Shown here: positions 41,272 to 54,358 of the stretch, one piece after another
How positions within the stretch are numbered: position 1 is the first letter of the stretch
Layout of the letters: every line of letters begins with the position of its first letter
NCBI GenBank assembly: GCA_021613535.1
Contig: CP075497.1
Location: 7,068,001 to 7,132,000, forward strand
DNA from: Adineta vaga
Taxonomy: Eukaryota; Rotifera
DNA length: 64,000 nt
Direction: 5' to 3'
Program-made: the position numbers and the translations under genes
Notes under the pieces: model-generated
What the model saw: the letters and a program-made list of their open reading frames with translations, nothing else
Database searches by the model: none
Told to the model about the DNA's origin: nothing

Positions 41272-42362
41272 GTCGAATTAAAGTAATTTTTTTCTAATAA
41301 TAAGAGACATAAAAGTTTAATAAAGTGTAAGTTCAATTCAAGTCGTTTTGTGAAAATTATTTGAGATCGATCTAATTTTCTTATACTAGGCGAGTGTTCA
41401 CACTTTTAATCGCATTCAGTTTACTTAACTATCTGTCATCACGCCCCGAATCATTTCTTATCTCTATTCAGAAAAACTAGTTTAAGTGGAATTTAAATAA
41501 AGGAAGAAAATAATCTGAAGTGTGAAACAGAGGGATTTTTTAAAAATTGGTTTACGCACATTTTGTTGATGAGACTAATTTGATGAAGCTTCGTGATTAA
41601 CAGCTCATACTCTAACGAATCGTGCACGAAAAATGAAAAAAAAAGCACTCTTCTGAAAATTCAAATTGTGCTTGCATCTTTTATACCGCAGAAAAGCAGA
41701 AAGAATCCGTATTGTTTTATTAGTAATACTTGTCAAATAACTTACATTATTTGGCTTTTGTATGAATAGATTAGTGCAGAGAGAGAGAAAGAGCAGCACT
41801 GAATTCTTTCACGATGCTACGGTTTATGCGTGTACACCTTCACTGTACTAGTGGTGCCCCTCATAAATCATACTTACCAATGCAACGCATAATAACAAAC
41901 ACTTCATCTTTTTTCCCTTATACTATATAATTTTATGTCTATAACACTTGTCAGAGAAAAACTCGAATTGTGCATTTGATCGATTCGTTATAAAAAGCAA
42001 GAAAATGTCTACATTGCCTTTACACATTTTCTCTTTTATAGACATGGTTTATGACCAATATTTGCTCATTATAAACAGTGCGCATCGTCTGATTCTCTCT
42101 TTTTTCTGTTTCATTAGAAAAAAAATCTTTCTATCCTTTATTTGTCTCTTTCGTTTTTTTTTCATATTTTACAGAAATGATTTCAATCATTAGATGAAAT
42201 TGAATTTTATATTTATTTGCATATCTCATATACCATTTAGTAGTAATAACAAGAAGAACAGTAACAAAAACTTTAACACAAATTCACGTTATAAAACTTT
42301 GAAAAGGATGATAAAATAGAAGATATAGAAAAAGAAAAAGATAAGAAAAACAAAAGAATCAC
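41272..42362. other. Intergenic region
   Basis: About 1.1 kb between the EF-hand gene (minus) and HGD (plus), thus a divergent promoter region. ORFs at 41605-41799 and 41948-42193 are low-complexity and unsupported. A TCTA repeat occurs near 42398-42420, just inside the first HGD intron. Confidence 0.5.
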
Positions 42363-44429
42363 ATGGCTAAAACGAAGAAGGTGTGTGCCACTATCTATTT
42401 TCTCTATCTATCTATCTTTCTGTGTACATTAGATAAATTTAAATAACGAAACTTTAAAGAGGTACATTATTTTAGTCAAACAGAAACGATGACGGTTGAT
42501 TGGGAAGACTTGAAAGTAAACAACAAACTTGCATTTTTAGCGTTTCTATTCGACTATATATTGATGTGCTCATAGTATCATTGTGGTTTCGGCAATCATT
42601 TTTCATCCGAAGACCCACGTTGTCCAAATTCATTACCAAAAAATCAAGTAAAAAAATGATATTCGAATTTATAATGTAGTTCTCTGAATGTATGTCATTA
42701 TTTTCTTTTCTAAAAGAATACGCCTCAAATTTGTCCGTATGGTCTTTATGCAGAACAATTATCTGGTACGGCATTTACAGCACCAAGAGAAACAAATGAA
42801 CGGGCGTAAATAATTCGTTTTCATGAGATAACAAATAAATATTCGATTTTGTTTACGTTCTATAGATGGTTCTATCGAATTTTACCAGCTGTTTTACATG
42901 CTCCATTCAGCCTCATAAAATCGGATTTAATTACCAATCAATGGGATAAATCAGAACCAAATCCGAATCAAACTCGATGGAAACCATTCAATATTCCAGC
43001 TATTGAAGATGAAAAGAAAGATTTTATTGATGTAAAATAATGAAAAAGATTTTCGATAAATTATCAAATATATAATATGATTTCGAATAGGGATTAGCAA
43101 CTCTATGTGGAGCAGGTGATCCTTGTTCACGTCATGGTGCTTCTATTTCAATCTATGCTTGCAATAGTTCAATGGAAAATCGAGCTTTTTGTAATGCTGA
43201 TGGAGATTTTTTAATTGGTAAGTGGAAGATTAAATTTTGGCTTCGAGATTTTCCTTTTCTTAGTTCCACAACATGGTGCATTACGTATCACCACTGAATT
43301 CGGTCGAATGTTGGTTAGACCAGAAGAAATCTGTGTCATTCAAGTATTTTCATCAATATTTTTGATTGATAGAAACGAATGAAATCAATTTCTTTTAGCA
43401 AGGTATTCGATTCTCGATTGCTGTTGATCAACCATCACGTGGTTATGTTCTTGAAGTTTTCGATAATCATTTTTGTTTACCAAATTTGGGACCCATTGGT
43501 AAGTATCTTTTATGAATACACTTTAGCAATAGATCATTTCTGTTTTCTAGGTGCGAATGGTTTAGCAAATCCACGCGATTTTGAAACACCAATGGGTGAG
43601 AAGAGAAACATGCGTTAATATCATTTTGTATGATTTTCCGTTTTTAGCTTGGTACGAAGATCGACAATGTGATTTTACTGTTGTTCAAAAATATCAAGGT
43701 AGTTTATTCGAATCAAAACAAGTAAAAAATTTCTTTCGAAATTAATCATTTTCTAACCATACTTTTTCTCTCTAGGATCACTCTTGCTTTGATGTCGTTG
43801 CTTGGCATGGAGATTATGCACCATATAAATATGATTTACGGAAATTTGTTGTTGTTAATTCCGTATCTGTTGATCATCTAGTTTGTTCTTTGATTCATGT
43901 AGAAGAAATTGAATAAAAAAGCGTTTTTCTTCGTTCAGGATCCGTCGATATTTACTGTTTTGACATGTCCTTCATTAAAACCTGGTACTGCTATTGCTGA
44001 TTTTGTTATTTTTCCACCTCGATGGTCTGTACAAGAACATACATTTCGTCCACCATATTATCACCGTTAAGCTCACAGACTTTGCAACGTTCAAAATTCT
44101 TCTAAAGCTTTTATTTTCTAGGTAATTGTATGTCGGAATTTATGGGTCTCATTACTGGTAAATATGAAGCAAAGGAAGGTTTTCAAGCTGGTGGTGCCAC
44201 ACTTCATAGTTGTATGACACCACATGGTCCTGATTCTGATTGTTTTGAAAAAGCAATTACAGATGAATTAAAACCTATGCGTATCGCCGAAGGTTCACTA
44301 GCATTTATGTTCGAATCATCTTTAAGTTTAGTTTTAACCAACTGGAGTATGAAAGCATGTGAACGTGTTGATCATGATTATTTCAAATGTTGGTCAACAT
44401 TACGTAAACATTTTACTGGACCAAAATGA
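42363..44429 (+). CDS. hgd: Homogentisate 1,2-dioxygenase
   Basis: Twelve exons: 42363-42380, 42576-42647, 42717-42805, 42866-43031, 43091-43217, 43264-43343, 43399-43498, 43551-43595, 43648-43721, 43776-43880, 43939-44065, 44122-44429; 436 aa (human 445). The enzyme opens the ring of homogentisate in tyrosine and phenylalanine breakdown and needs Fe(II). Iron ligands are visible: His334 and Glu340 in YYHRNCMSE, and His369 in MTPHGPD. Other hallmarks are [28 protein letters not shown] and AWYEDRQ. The first exon (18 nt, Met-Ala-Lys-Thr-Lys-Lys) is the weakest call; the phase fits and the next exon starts at the conserved [17 protein letters not shown], but another start is possible. The gene is tail to tail with UPF0728, 62 bp apart. 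Confidence 0.93.
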
Positions 44430-44491
44430 ACAGAAAAAAAAAAGAAAAAAATATTTATTGATTTTCGAAAAAGAAAAATAAATCGATCGAT

Positions 44492-44888
44492 TTATGATGC
44501 TGTCACATCGGTAATTTTTCGATGTGCCTCATGACATAAATTATCTAAATCACCATCACCACTAAATTGAAGATCACGAATATTACATTCAAAGACTTTT
44601 AAATCATAAACATGAACTTCACAAACATCACGAATTGGAATAGGTTGAGTACTAACTGCATAACCAAGATTTGTTAAAAAAACTAATAAACAAGAGAGTT
44701 TTCAATAAGAAAGTATGTTTATCAAGAAAACGAGAGATTTACGTTCTAGGCCTTTGACACGATCTGGTTTGTGTTGAACACCGTTGAAACTTTTATATGG
44801 ACCATATTTTCTATTTAAAAAAAGAAATTTTCTTTGCTATTAAACGAAAGAAAGAACTAGCATACATTAAAACACGTGTTTGAGCCAT
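44492..44888 (-). CDS. UPF0728 (C10orf53-like) small protein
   Basis: Three exons on minus: 44888-44866, 44810-44743, 44682-44492; 93 aa, the same length as human C10orf53. The family signature is clear: RVLIKYGPYKS near the N-terminus, then VQHKPDRVKGLE, and FECNIRDLQFSGDGDLDNLC in the C-terminal part. Function is not known for the family. Single-domain, no signal peptide or membrane helix. Confidence 0.85.
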
Positions 44889-46963
44889 AGTTAAAGCAGA
44901 ACTGTTTGTCTGTCAATCAGACGGCATCCGTAGAAAAATACAATGATAGTTGCCAAGAAACGAAGGTTGTTTGATGATAAGATCCTTTTTAAAAATACAA
45001 AAATATTCTTCTTTCTAGTTTAAAGTATATTAACAGTAATTGTTCTATACTGTAGAAATAGAAATACATTTTTGGAAGTTTAAATATTATTTATAAAATA
45101 TCGCCATCTACAATTAAAACCATAGTTTCACTCACTGACAAACAACGCGGTTTCAGTGTATAGAAGTGACATTTGAACTTTAAATTTAAAACTAAAATTG
45201 AAGTGCTACCCTAAGACGTGATCTCAAATAGATTACATCTTTTTTTATTGATATATGTGGAAAAAAAGACTATTGATCTTATATTTCGGTCATCTCTAAT
45301 ATAAAAGCTGAGAATTTTTTATACCAGAGTAACAAATGAGATTTTGAAGACATATTTCTTTAATGCGATTAAGAATAATATCTAACGACATCTACGCAAT
45401 ACACGAAATGTAAACTCTAAAAAACAATTCATTTTAACATTGATGATCATTAGACTGTGTAAATAACCGATGTGTCGGGGTAATCTTTTTGTTACAATCT
45501 CGCCCCAGGACGGACGTTCCGGTCTCCGGATCCGAAAGGAACCTGCCAGAAATCACGCCTTTCCGAGGATATTCGGGATGGTTCCAGCTAGTTCCAAAAG
45601 GTTCCAACCGGATCCGGCTCGGATTTTTCGACCTGGGGCAGTTCTATTTATTTCTACTTTTTGTGAACAAAGGCAGTCGACAGATTCTATGGTATATATA
45701 TCCAGCTGAAACGGCCTGTTAGTTCATTATTATCACGCACAAAATTCAAGTAAGATTATTCTCGAAGAAATTATCGTCTAATTTCATAAAAGCTTCATAA
45801 AGCATTGAAACTAACGATTTCCCATGATTGTTCAACTTCCTTTCCAAGAAACTAATACTTCACATACATATCATTCTTATATGCTATAAACAATTTGAGC
45901 TATAGTTATCAAGCTAAGACCACCTTACATAATGTCTCAGATCATGATCTCATGACGTTGATTTTCAAGTGTAGACCTATAAGTTTGCATATTAGCCATT
46001 GTGTAAATAAAATTCGAAGATGCATTGGAAAAAAATCATCATTTTGTTGCTTTGTAATGAATAACAGATTTCTCCGCTTGTGTCCCCTTTCACAAAAATC
46101 GTGGTTCTCTTTGTACGTAAAAAAGAGTTTTCAATTTCAAATTTCGATTTAAATAGAAAATTTGATATGTTCTTAGTAGTAGTTGCTTTATAAAACCACT
46201 TGCTTTTTTAGTGAAAATAGTTGTATGTAGAAGTCTATTTTATGAACTAATCATGTACAATATTATATACATGTAGAAGTCGAAAAGACGTTTCAATTAT
46301 TCGACTTCTCAACTCGAGTTTTAATTTTATAAGTTTATAAGTTGAAGAAGAAGTTTAATACCCGAATCGAATTAACGATTTTTACACTACTCTCTTTGGT
46401 GTCAATCGCGCTGAAAAACAGAAAACGAGATAGAAACTTCGATTTACAATCGAAATCTACATTCGATTTATTTTGAAACTGCCATAATCACTAAAATTTC
46501 ACAGTGAGAATAAAACAAACTAACGGCAATTAGTGTAAAAATTGTATGACTCATTCAAAGTCATTCGTTGGGTAGTGAGAAATGACCAATACATTTTTTC
46601 CGCCTTGTATCATCAATATGTCAAACAAAAGTTTTAGTAATGAATTCTGATATATTTCGCTAATTGTTAACTAATGCTTTATCGCTTCTAAGCTAACTAT
46701 ATTTGTCGTTTCTTTACAACGTCTTTTTCTTCCTGTTTTCTTTTCTTACAACCCTTGTTTTTTTTTCATACTACTCTTTAACCGTTCTGTTACTGGTTGT
46801 AATGATAGAGGAAACATGGCCGAGTTGATGGAGTGCACGATGATCGAATCGAACTCGTAGTCAACAAATGTTTTTTTTTCTCGTTTTTTAGACAAAATAA
46901 AATTATTGACAAATCTATTTTTTAAATAAATTATCGACTATTATTAATTGTTACGGCTCACAA
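44889..46963. other. Intergenic region with GC-rich insert
   Basis: About 2.1 kb. Apart from the foldback element at 45502-45639 it is ordinary AT-rich DNA. ORFs at 45470-45722 are products of the GC-rich insert, and 45895-46152 is unsupported. Short inverted motifs (ATGTAGAAGTC twice at 46226 and 46271) occur in the middle. Confidence 0.5.
45502..45639. repeat. GC-rich foldback (MITE-like) element
   Basis: 138 bp with far higher GC than its surroundings. Its ends are exact inverted 8-mers (GCCCCAGG / CCTGGGGC). Inside them the arms 45502-45543 and 45600-45639 continue as an imperfect inverted repeat sharing CCGGATCCG and GGAACC/GGTTCC. The roughly 55-nt centre could form the loop. No coding sequence is convincing. 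It could be a non-autonomous foldback element, or a structured RNA/insulator; no target-site duplication is clear by eye. Confidence 0.6.
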
Positions 46964-49900
46964 ATGAGCAATAGTAATAATGATATTCATAGAAAAAGTA
47001 CTAGTAGTGTTTTAGAAAAACTTGGTCAAAAAATAACGAACTTTAAAGAAGATATTGCCGATAATATTGAACGTCGTCGACAATCTCATACTAATATTAC
47101 TTCAAATCAAATGTCGCGAACAAACTTGACAGATGATTCATCAATCGGTGAAAGAAAGCCTCCAACACCAACAGAGAATCAACCAGTTCGACTAGGTAAG
47201 AAAAAAATACAGAAAATAAAATTTACATTTGATAAGAAAAGATATCAGTTTACTGTCGTTCTTACACTTGTGAACTTGAAACAAAGATAGAATAAAATTT
47301 TCGATTGTAAATGGAACACGATCATCATCACAACAAACGTATGCTTTACAAGTTATTTTTCTTTATATTTTATCGAGAAATAATTCTCTCAGTCGATAAT
47401 CTAAAACTAATAATGTTGTTTTTCTTTTCTTCTCATTGGAATCATTAGTTGACGATGCTCCACCAGCGGAACATATACATTCTATATCACAGTTGGCTAT
47501 GGGTTTTGGAAAACGGCCAACAAATGATACGTTAACTGCTGCAACTGCTGGAATGGTTCATAGCGATTCAATGCGTTCATTTCAAGATATATTTTCAACA
47601 GAAAGTTCTGAACAAGCAAAAGATATAATTATGAATGGTGTACGACATGAAATGTATCATACGCAAAGTCGAGCAACAAGTGAAAGTGGTTCAGATGAAT
47701 ATGTAATAAATAAAATTGATCCCGTTGATCTAACACCTAAACCAACTGTTGTACGTGTGAATAAAAATGCACGAAAACCAACAATGCTATTAGCAGGACC
47801 AAAATTTCGTTCGAATACAGTGGAACCAGAATTTAATGTCAAACGAGAAACTATTTATCCAGTCTCGGTAAATTTTTTTTGTTTTCCATTTAATATCTAT
47901 ATTTATTTTCTTCTTCGTGTTTGTAATAGTGTGGAGTTGGATTTCTAACAATAATAATTACATTATGGAAACCGATTTCATCATTTTTCAGTGGTTTTTT
48001 TGTTGGATTTATGATTATTGCAGCTATTGCTTATATCTTAACACGTATTTATATTACTGCTAAAGCAGATGAAACCGTAGTACATGAATGGATTGATTTT
48101 CCTGAATTAGAAAAATATCACCAAGTCAAAACACCAAAAGAAGTTAAACAAACTACTCTACATGTAAGAATTTCAATTGATTATTTGAAATAAAAGAGAC
48201 TATTTGTTTTCTTCGATGTAGACATGTGGAGAAATTTTATTTGGTAAATATGATGCTGATCGTGATGATGATTATGTACGTTATCCAGTTGTTCTTCGCT
48301 TGGATAATTATCATCTTACGATTCAATTACCAACAAAAGCGATTGAAGAAGAAAATAAAGATAAAGAAATTCGATTTGTTGGACATCGAGAATATTTTCT
48401 TAAAGGTAATGTATATTCGAATGAGATTAGTATAGTTAATAACGTTGAGATCGATTTTATTTCCGTTTTTTTCTCTTGTAGAAGCTAATATCATGCTTGT
48501 TCCTGAAGCTACAATGACTCGTATTAAATATTGGGTTAATGAATATCCTATAATAATTCAAGATATGAAAATACTCGATAAACAAGTCTACAGTCAAGGC
48601 TACTTACAAAAATCCCAATTTGATACAATTGATTTTTTTGAAAATACTCAAACAGCAATTAGTCTCTTTCTGGAAACTGGTCCTGCTAAAGAAGATTGGT
48701 TTCACAAGTAAATTATTTTCTTTATTTTCGTCTTACTTTAAATCAATTTAAATCATATATATTTAGATTATCACTTGTTTTACGTAAAGGTAAAGAAGAA
48801 ATTGATCGTGCTACGTTAGCAACAATGGGCGCACCATCAGCACCTTCGGTAACTTCGAATGTTACTTCGTCAGCATTAAATATGGTAGCACAAAGCGTTC
48901 CTGATGTTCAAATTCCAGCATTAGGCACACGTGCAGAATATATGCAAACAAATTCAGTTAACCTTGAAGAACGTGTACAAATGAAGGAAGCAGAAACTGT
49001 TGGCCCACCTTATGCTGATACAACAGCAACAAGTAAAGGAGACACTGAAGCTCTTCGTAGTCAAATCAATGAAGCTGATATTCTTAGTGATATGGCTGAC
49101 GCACGTTTAGCTGCACAAGAATTACGTAGTGATACATTGGAAAAAGATAAAGATAAAGATAAAGATAAAAAAACGTCTGACAAAGATGTAGACGCTTCCG
49201 GTTCACATCAAACAGCATCAATGAAAAAGAAACTTCGAAAACAAGAAGAAAATCTCGAACGTTTACTTGAAGCACCGGATTGTCTCGATGAAGCAGCAAT
49301 TACATTAAACTTTATTGCACGTCGATTACTTTGTGATGTATTTGAAGAACCTCTATTTAAAGATTTAATGAAAGAAAAAATTGAATTAAAATTAAAAGAA
49401 ATTGCCGTAAGTCAAAATGAACTCAGTTGGAAATTCGATCTATGAAGTGTATTCATTTTATTTAGGTCACAGTATTAGATGATCTTCATGTTGAAACTAT
49501 TGAATTAGGAAATAGTTTTCCTGTTATATTAAAAGTTGAACCAATGCAATTTAATGCCAAAGGAATTTGGTTTAATTTATTTGTTTTTTATCGAGGAAGT
49601 TTTAAGTAAGCTTTCTTTCTAAATATGTACGTTTTTACATTCTATTTTGTTTTAGAATTACGATCAAAACTCGTCTTGTTCTACAACGACTTCTCAATTA
49701 TAATCCTGTTTATGATCAACCCATGTATGCCCAACATCATTCAGCTCAAAATGTTCATAAAGATGATGAAAAAATTGATGATGATGATCTTCTTCAACGA
49801 CAAAAATTATTAGCGAAAGAACCGGATGTACCAGAAAAGTAAATGATCTTTTGTTGCTTTGTTTTCTTTCATTAAAAAATACATTTATCATTGATAATTT

Positions 49901-50744
49901 AGTGCTGCATCGCGTAAGTTAGGTACATTATTACAAAAAGTGGCTTCTAACAAACATTTTCAACGATTTGCGGCTTTGAAACCAGTTGCTGGTGTTATTG
50001 AAAAATTATCGAATGCTGAAGTTGGTGCAAAAGTTGAATTAACTAATTTTAGTGGTATGATGACTGTAAGTTCAGACTGATTTTGTTAATTAGCTATTTA
50101 TAAAATATTCTCTATTGTCTAATACTTAGATCAACATTCCACCACCACCAAGTGATCGTATATGGTAAATTTTTGTTAAAACTTTAATTTTTCAATATCA
50201 CATTCTTCTTTTTGACATAGGATCGGTTTTCCTGAAATGCCCGATCTTAATCTTAAAGTTACACCCGTATTTGGTGAAAGTAAATATTCGTATACATTAA
50301 TTCATGATTTTCTCGAAGCACGTATTCGTGATGAACTTAAAGTAGGTGTTTATTCTCAATCTCAAACAAAATTCTAATAAATAAATTTTTAGCGTATGGT
50401 TGTACTTCCATCAATGGATGATCAATTAGTACCATTATTTCGAGATTGGGTTATTGATGTTATGTATGTAAACCATATTTATCTTTTTCCGTTAATATGA
50501 AATTATTTGTTCGTTCATTTTCAGTGGTGAAATTGCTTCCAAACCAGCAAATCCATTAGTTGATAGTTATAAAAGTCAAACATCATTCCGCGATAAATTC
50601 CAAGAATACAAAGATCTTAAAGACCTCAATCGTGGTGGATCGGCATCACCACCTGAAAAACCCAAATCAAACAAACGATCATCGGTCCAATCGGATACAA
50701 CTAATATTAGTGAAGAACTTGGCGAAGAAATGACCGAACTTTAA
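46964..50744 (+). CDS. tex2: TEX2-like SMP-domain lipid transfer protein
   Basis: Thirteen exons: 46964-47195, 47449-47867, 47930-48163, 48222-48405, 48482-48707, 48767-49406, 49466-49605, 49656-49838, 49903-50065, 50130-50164, 50221-50341, 50393-50463, 50525-50744; 955 aa. A disordered N-terminus precedes two hydrophobic segments at about 219-262 (ER hairpin or anchor). A PH-like region follows (WIDFPELEKY, GEILFGKYD, HREYFLKEANIMLVP). The SMP domain begins near residue 620 (CLDEAAITLNFIARRLLCDVF) and includes TVLDDLHVETIELGNSFP and IWIGFPEMPDLNLKV. TEX2/Nvj2 proteins sit in the ER and move lipids at contact sites. A GATAAA tandem repeat gives a short Lys-Asp run near residue 560. The C-terminus is Ser/Glu-rich. 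Confidence 0.9.
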
Positions 50745-51779
50745 ATAAACACAAAGGTTTTATTGTATATATATATACATAATCACGCATCTATACTTAT
50801 CTCCTTTTCTTATATCTTTAATCATGCCTGTTGCATTTCTTTTATTTGAAACAAAAAAAAATAGTTCATTGTATTAAACTGTTAGAGAATGAGTGCAATC
50901 TTCATTAAACTTCGGAAAAAAATAATAACAGCAACATCTTGCTTGATCAAATACTAACGATTTATGATTAAAGTTACATGAAAATTGTCAATAAGTTTCT
51001 CTAAAGCAGATTGTCAAACGTAAATAAAATCTCGTTTCCATTAACATAATGCGGTACTTATGATCAAATTCAAATCTTCAAGTATAAGATTTTCTATGTC
51101 ATCTAAGAGTTTTTTAATATCAAATTTCTTGAAAAAGAACTTTTTGCATTCTTCATCTAAGTAAAAACTAATGACTATAATTTTACTTGTATAACCTTCA
51201 ACGATAAAATACTCAATTTATATCAAATTGTCAATCTGAAGTCACGCAAGAAAATATATGAAATTAGATTAACGATAATTTTTCTTTCTTTTCTGTATAA
51301 TATGAATTTCTAATTGCTTCAACATTTTCTTGTCTTCTCTTTATATAAAACTTTGAAAAGAATTCTTTTTTTTGTCGTACATTGAGTAAATGACACTGTT
51401 TAGTTTCATCGATCATATCGAAATTAATACTTCAGTTATCATGAAAGAAGAGAAAGACATTGATCAAATTAGTACCATTGAAGAAAGATGACAGTCATAT
51501 ATTTCTATTACTATTTGTTCTTCCTGATTTAATCGAGTATTAAATATCGTTTCATATAGAAATAAGTGAACAAATATTTTTATATAGTATATATAATAAA
51601 ACATTGAAGAATAAAATGAGAATCCTTCTTTTTTTTCTCGTTTCTTTTTTATAGGAAGAACAGAATAAATTCTTCATTATATATAGCACATACAATACGT
51701 GCTTGATCACAGAAAATAAAGGTAAAGGTAAGTCAATTCTATATAGATTTCTATATATACTTTATTTTATTCAATAAGA
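50745..51779. other. Intergenic region
   Basis: About 1 kb with the TEX2 3' UTR and the promoter of the first TM paralogue. A possible untranslated exon with a GGTAAGTC donor ends near 51729, 50 nt before the ATG. No other feature recognised. Confidence 0.45.
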
Positions 51780-52541
51780 ATGTCTCATCGTTTGAAACTT
51801 TCATCTCATAAACATCCTAAACAAGATCACGAATTACATATTATAACCAATCCATTATTTGAAAATCGTTTACGGCATCATCATCAAGATGATGATTATC
51901 AAGCTCCACTAACTTCTCACACACTCTTAAAAACTTCTAAATGGACTATCGTACGAAATAATATACATAAAATTCGAAGTTGGGGTGGCATCAGTACTTC
52001 AAATGTTGCCAAACAACATATTGATTGGTATATGCTTGTTCATACGAGACGAGAATTACGACGTACTAAAGATCAAATTAGACAAATTGAACAATCGAAT
52101 TTTGTTCCTATTCATCGTTTTCGATTACCAACTGATGAACTACGTTATCGACAGTATAATGTATCACATTTACAATCATCTGATAAATTATATCATCCAA
52201 GTTTTGGTACAGAACCTGTTATAATACAATCTTTACTTTATTATTTTTCGAAAGAATGTGCCGTACCATATACAAGTTTATTTCGACCATTTCTCGTCGA
52301 TGTTTGTGAAATTATAGAACATGATCGTGAACGTCTTAAGCGTGCAGCTGTTTTTCGTAAAGTCGCATTGGCTATTGCTATAATTATCTGTATAATTCTT
52401 GCTCTTATGTATTGCTCATTGATAATTAGTGTATTAACAACAACATTGAATTTAAGAGATATGTATAAATATGATCCAGATGGAGGATCTGAATGGCGAG
52501 AATCTAAAACAATTTTGGAAGAAAATGTAAACTTTTTCTAA
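51780..52541 (+). CDS. Unknown single-TM protein, paralogue A
   Basis: Intronless coding sequence, 253 aa. Not recognised. Residues 1-190 are hydrophilic and basic, with no signal peptide; a long hydrophobic helix (about 198-225, containing ALAIAIIICIILALMY) lies near the C-terminus, suggesting a tail-anchored or type II protein. Shared with paralogue B (54359-55132) in the same order: a HELHIITNP-like start motif, DDYQAPLT, KWTIVRNNIHKIR, a charged coiled-coil-like segment (RRELRRTKDQIRQIE) and EPVIIQSLLYYFSKE. The conserved LLYYFSK block just before the membrane region is the best family signature. Conservation between copies supports both as genes. Confidence 0.75.
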   Translation: MSHRLKLSSHKHPKQDHELHIITNPLFENRLRHHHQDDDYQAPLTSHTLLKTSKWTIVRNNIHKIRSWGGISTSNVAKQHIDWYMLVHTRRELRRTKDQIRQIEQSNFVPIHRFRLPTDELRYRQYNVSHLQSSDKLYHPSFGTEPVIIQSLLYYFSKECAVPYTSLFRPFLVDVCEIIEHDRERLKRAAVFRKVALAIAIIICIILALMYCSLIISVLTTTLNLRDMYKYDPDGGSEWRESKTILEENVNFF

Positions 52542-54358
52542 TTATAAATAAATTCGTTAAAAACGTGTCGAAGATCAATCATATATATTGCATTCGGTTC
52601 AGATGTGAATATTATGTCCGACATTAATTGAAAGTATATAATTAATGATGACATATTCACAGAACTAGTTCATGATAAAACTGTTATTTAGCGAATGAAG
52701 TACTTAACTGGTTATATTAGTGAATGTTGAATAAAATAAATAAATTTATTTGAAGATTCAAGACGAAGCTATAAAATAATTTGATCGAGTATTTTAATTA
52801 GTCAGATAAGAATATAGTTTGAACAATTTTTCAAAGTTGTATATCCGTAAACGGTTAACGTTAATGAAAGGGATTGATTGCCTCAGTTGAATTCGCTTTT
52901 TTAGTGATTAATGTATTTGCTACGAAGTTTGACAATTATCAAAAATATTTCCTGTTTACATGCGAAACTTTAACGAAAACAGAAGTTTTAGTGATTATCA
53001 ACAATTATTATGATGAAATTTTCATTGAATCATGGGATATATAACATTAACATTACTATGTAAACATACATGTAGATGGGCAAATTAAAATCACAGGTGA
53101 TGTAAAAATGTCTGTTCATGCATGAATGAGTCGAAAAATGAAGATGATTACATACTTATTACAGACACTTGCATGTTTATATCTAACAAGATATTCAAGC
53201 TATTTTTATGTTTATTATCTATATCAATATTGAGTTCTTGATTGTCGGTTATCTATTTCATTCTATCATTAGCTTAAATATATTTAGAATTAATGTAATT
53301 ATTTGACGACTGAATATTGTTTGAAATAAATATTTTGTGAATCGTAAAAAAGATGTTATTGGTTGATTTTCAGCTTCAATTTATTCATAAATGAAGCATA
53401 TATATTTCTGTAACATTCAGATTATTGAAAAAAAAGAGAAAGAAAAAGATTGAAATGAATAATAATATTTTTTTCATTAGAAAATTTCGTTCACATGATC
53501 TTCGACGAAAACAAGACTATTGCAAAGAACAGAACACAACAAAATTAATTGATGGACATCAACTTTTCACATGAAATTTTCAAGCATAATTTTTTTTCAT
53601 AGAGATTTCAGTAAACAATTTATACATTCATAAATAATTTGGTTTCTTTTTCTTTTCTTGTATTGTTTCGTTTTCGTTTGGTCGATTTTCTATGCGCTAG
53701 TTTAAAGTACAGTCATTTTCATCTATTGAATAACTTATTCATACAAAATACTGTCGATACCTTGAATCATTGACACACATGCGGCTTGTTTTAATATTTG
53801 ACAAATTGTATAGTTCGACTTTTTTTCTTCTGTCTTTTTCTCTCTCTCTCTCTTTACCTTTCTTTAATATTATGTATTGACTATCATATAAAACCTTGTC
53901 ATTTTTTACCGTCAACGAACCATTTTTTTTGTATTACTGTACTCAGGTAAGAATGAGAAATAAGTCAAGAGATTAGTTCATATAATTCTTCACACTAATC
54001 ATTAAGTTTCTCTCTTGTTTTCATCCTCCTAACATTATCTATTCGTCTCTTTTCAATCTCAAATCAATAGAGAATACTGACATTTAGTTAATCATTATTC
54101 GATTAGAATTATACAGAAGAAAGAAAGCACAAAAAGTGAGACGATATGTTTAGTTTAGATCTGTTCATATTTTGACAATTAAATAGCTTACAAATCTATA
54201 TAGAAAGAATTTTATATTTATCTATACCCTCAATTCCTTCCCTTTTCTTTCTCCATCTGATTCATACTCAGTAATTGAAGCTTTCAAGGTTCTTGTAAAT
54301 CGTATATATATGTATGTACATATTGACATTTAGGTATACGATTATTAATAAAACTGAA
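52542..54358. other. Spacer between the TM paralogues
   Basis: About 1.8 kb, AT-rich, with no gene seen. A CT run occurs near 53839-53855. A pyrimidine-rich acceptor-like TTTAG at 54329-54333 lies 25 nt before the paralogue B ATG, so paralogue B probably has an untranslated first exon or a spliced leader. Confidence 0.45.

Noticed and set aside
45470-45722. Two overlapping ORFs of 77-79 codons
   Set aside because: They arise from the GC-rich foldback element, overlap in different frames and show no protein-like motif or splice partner.
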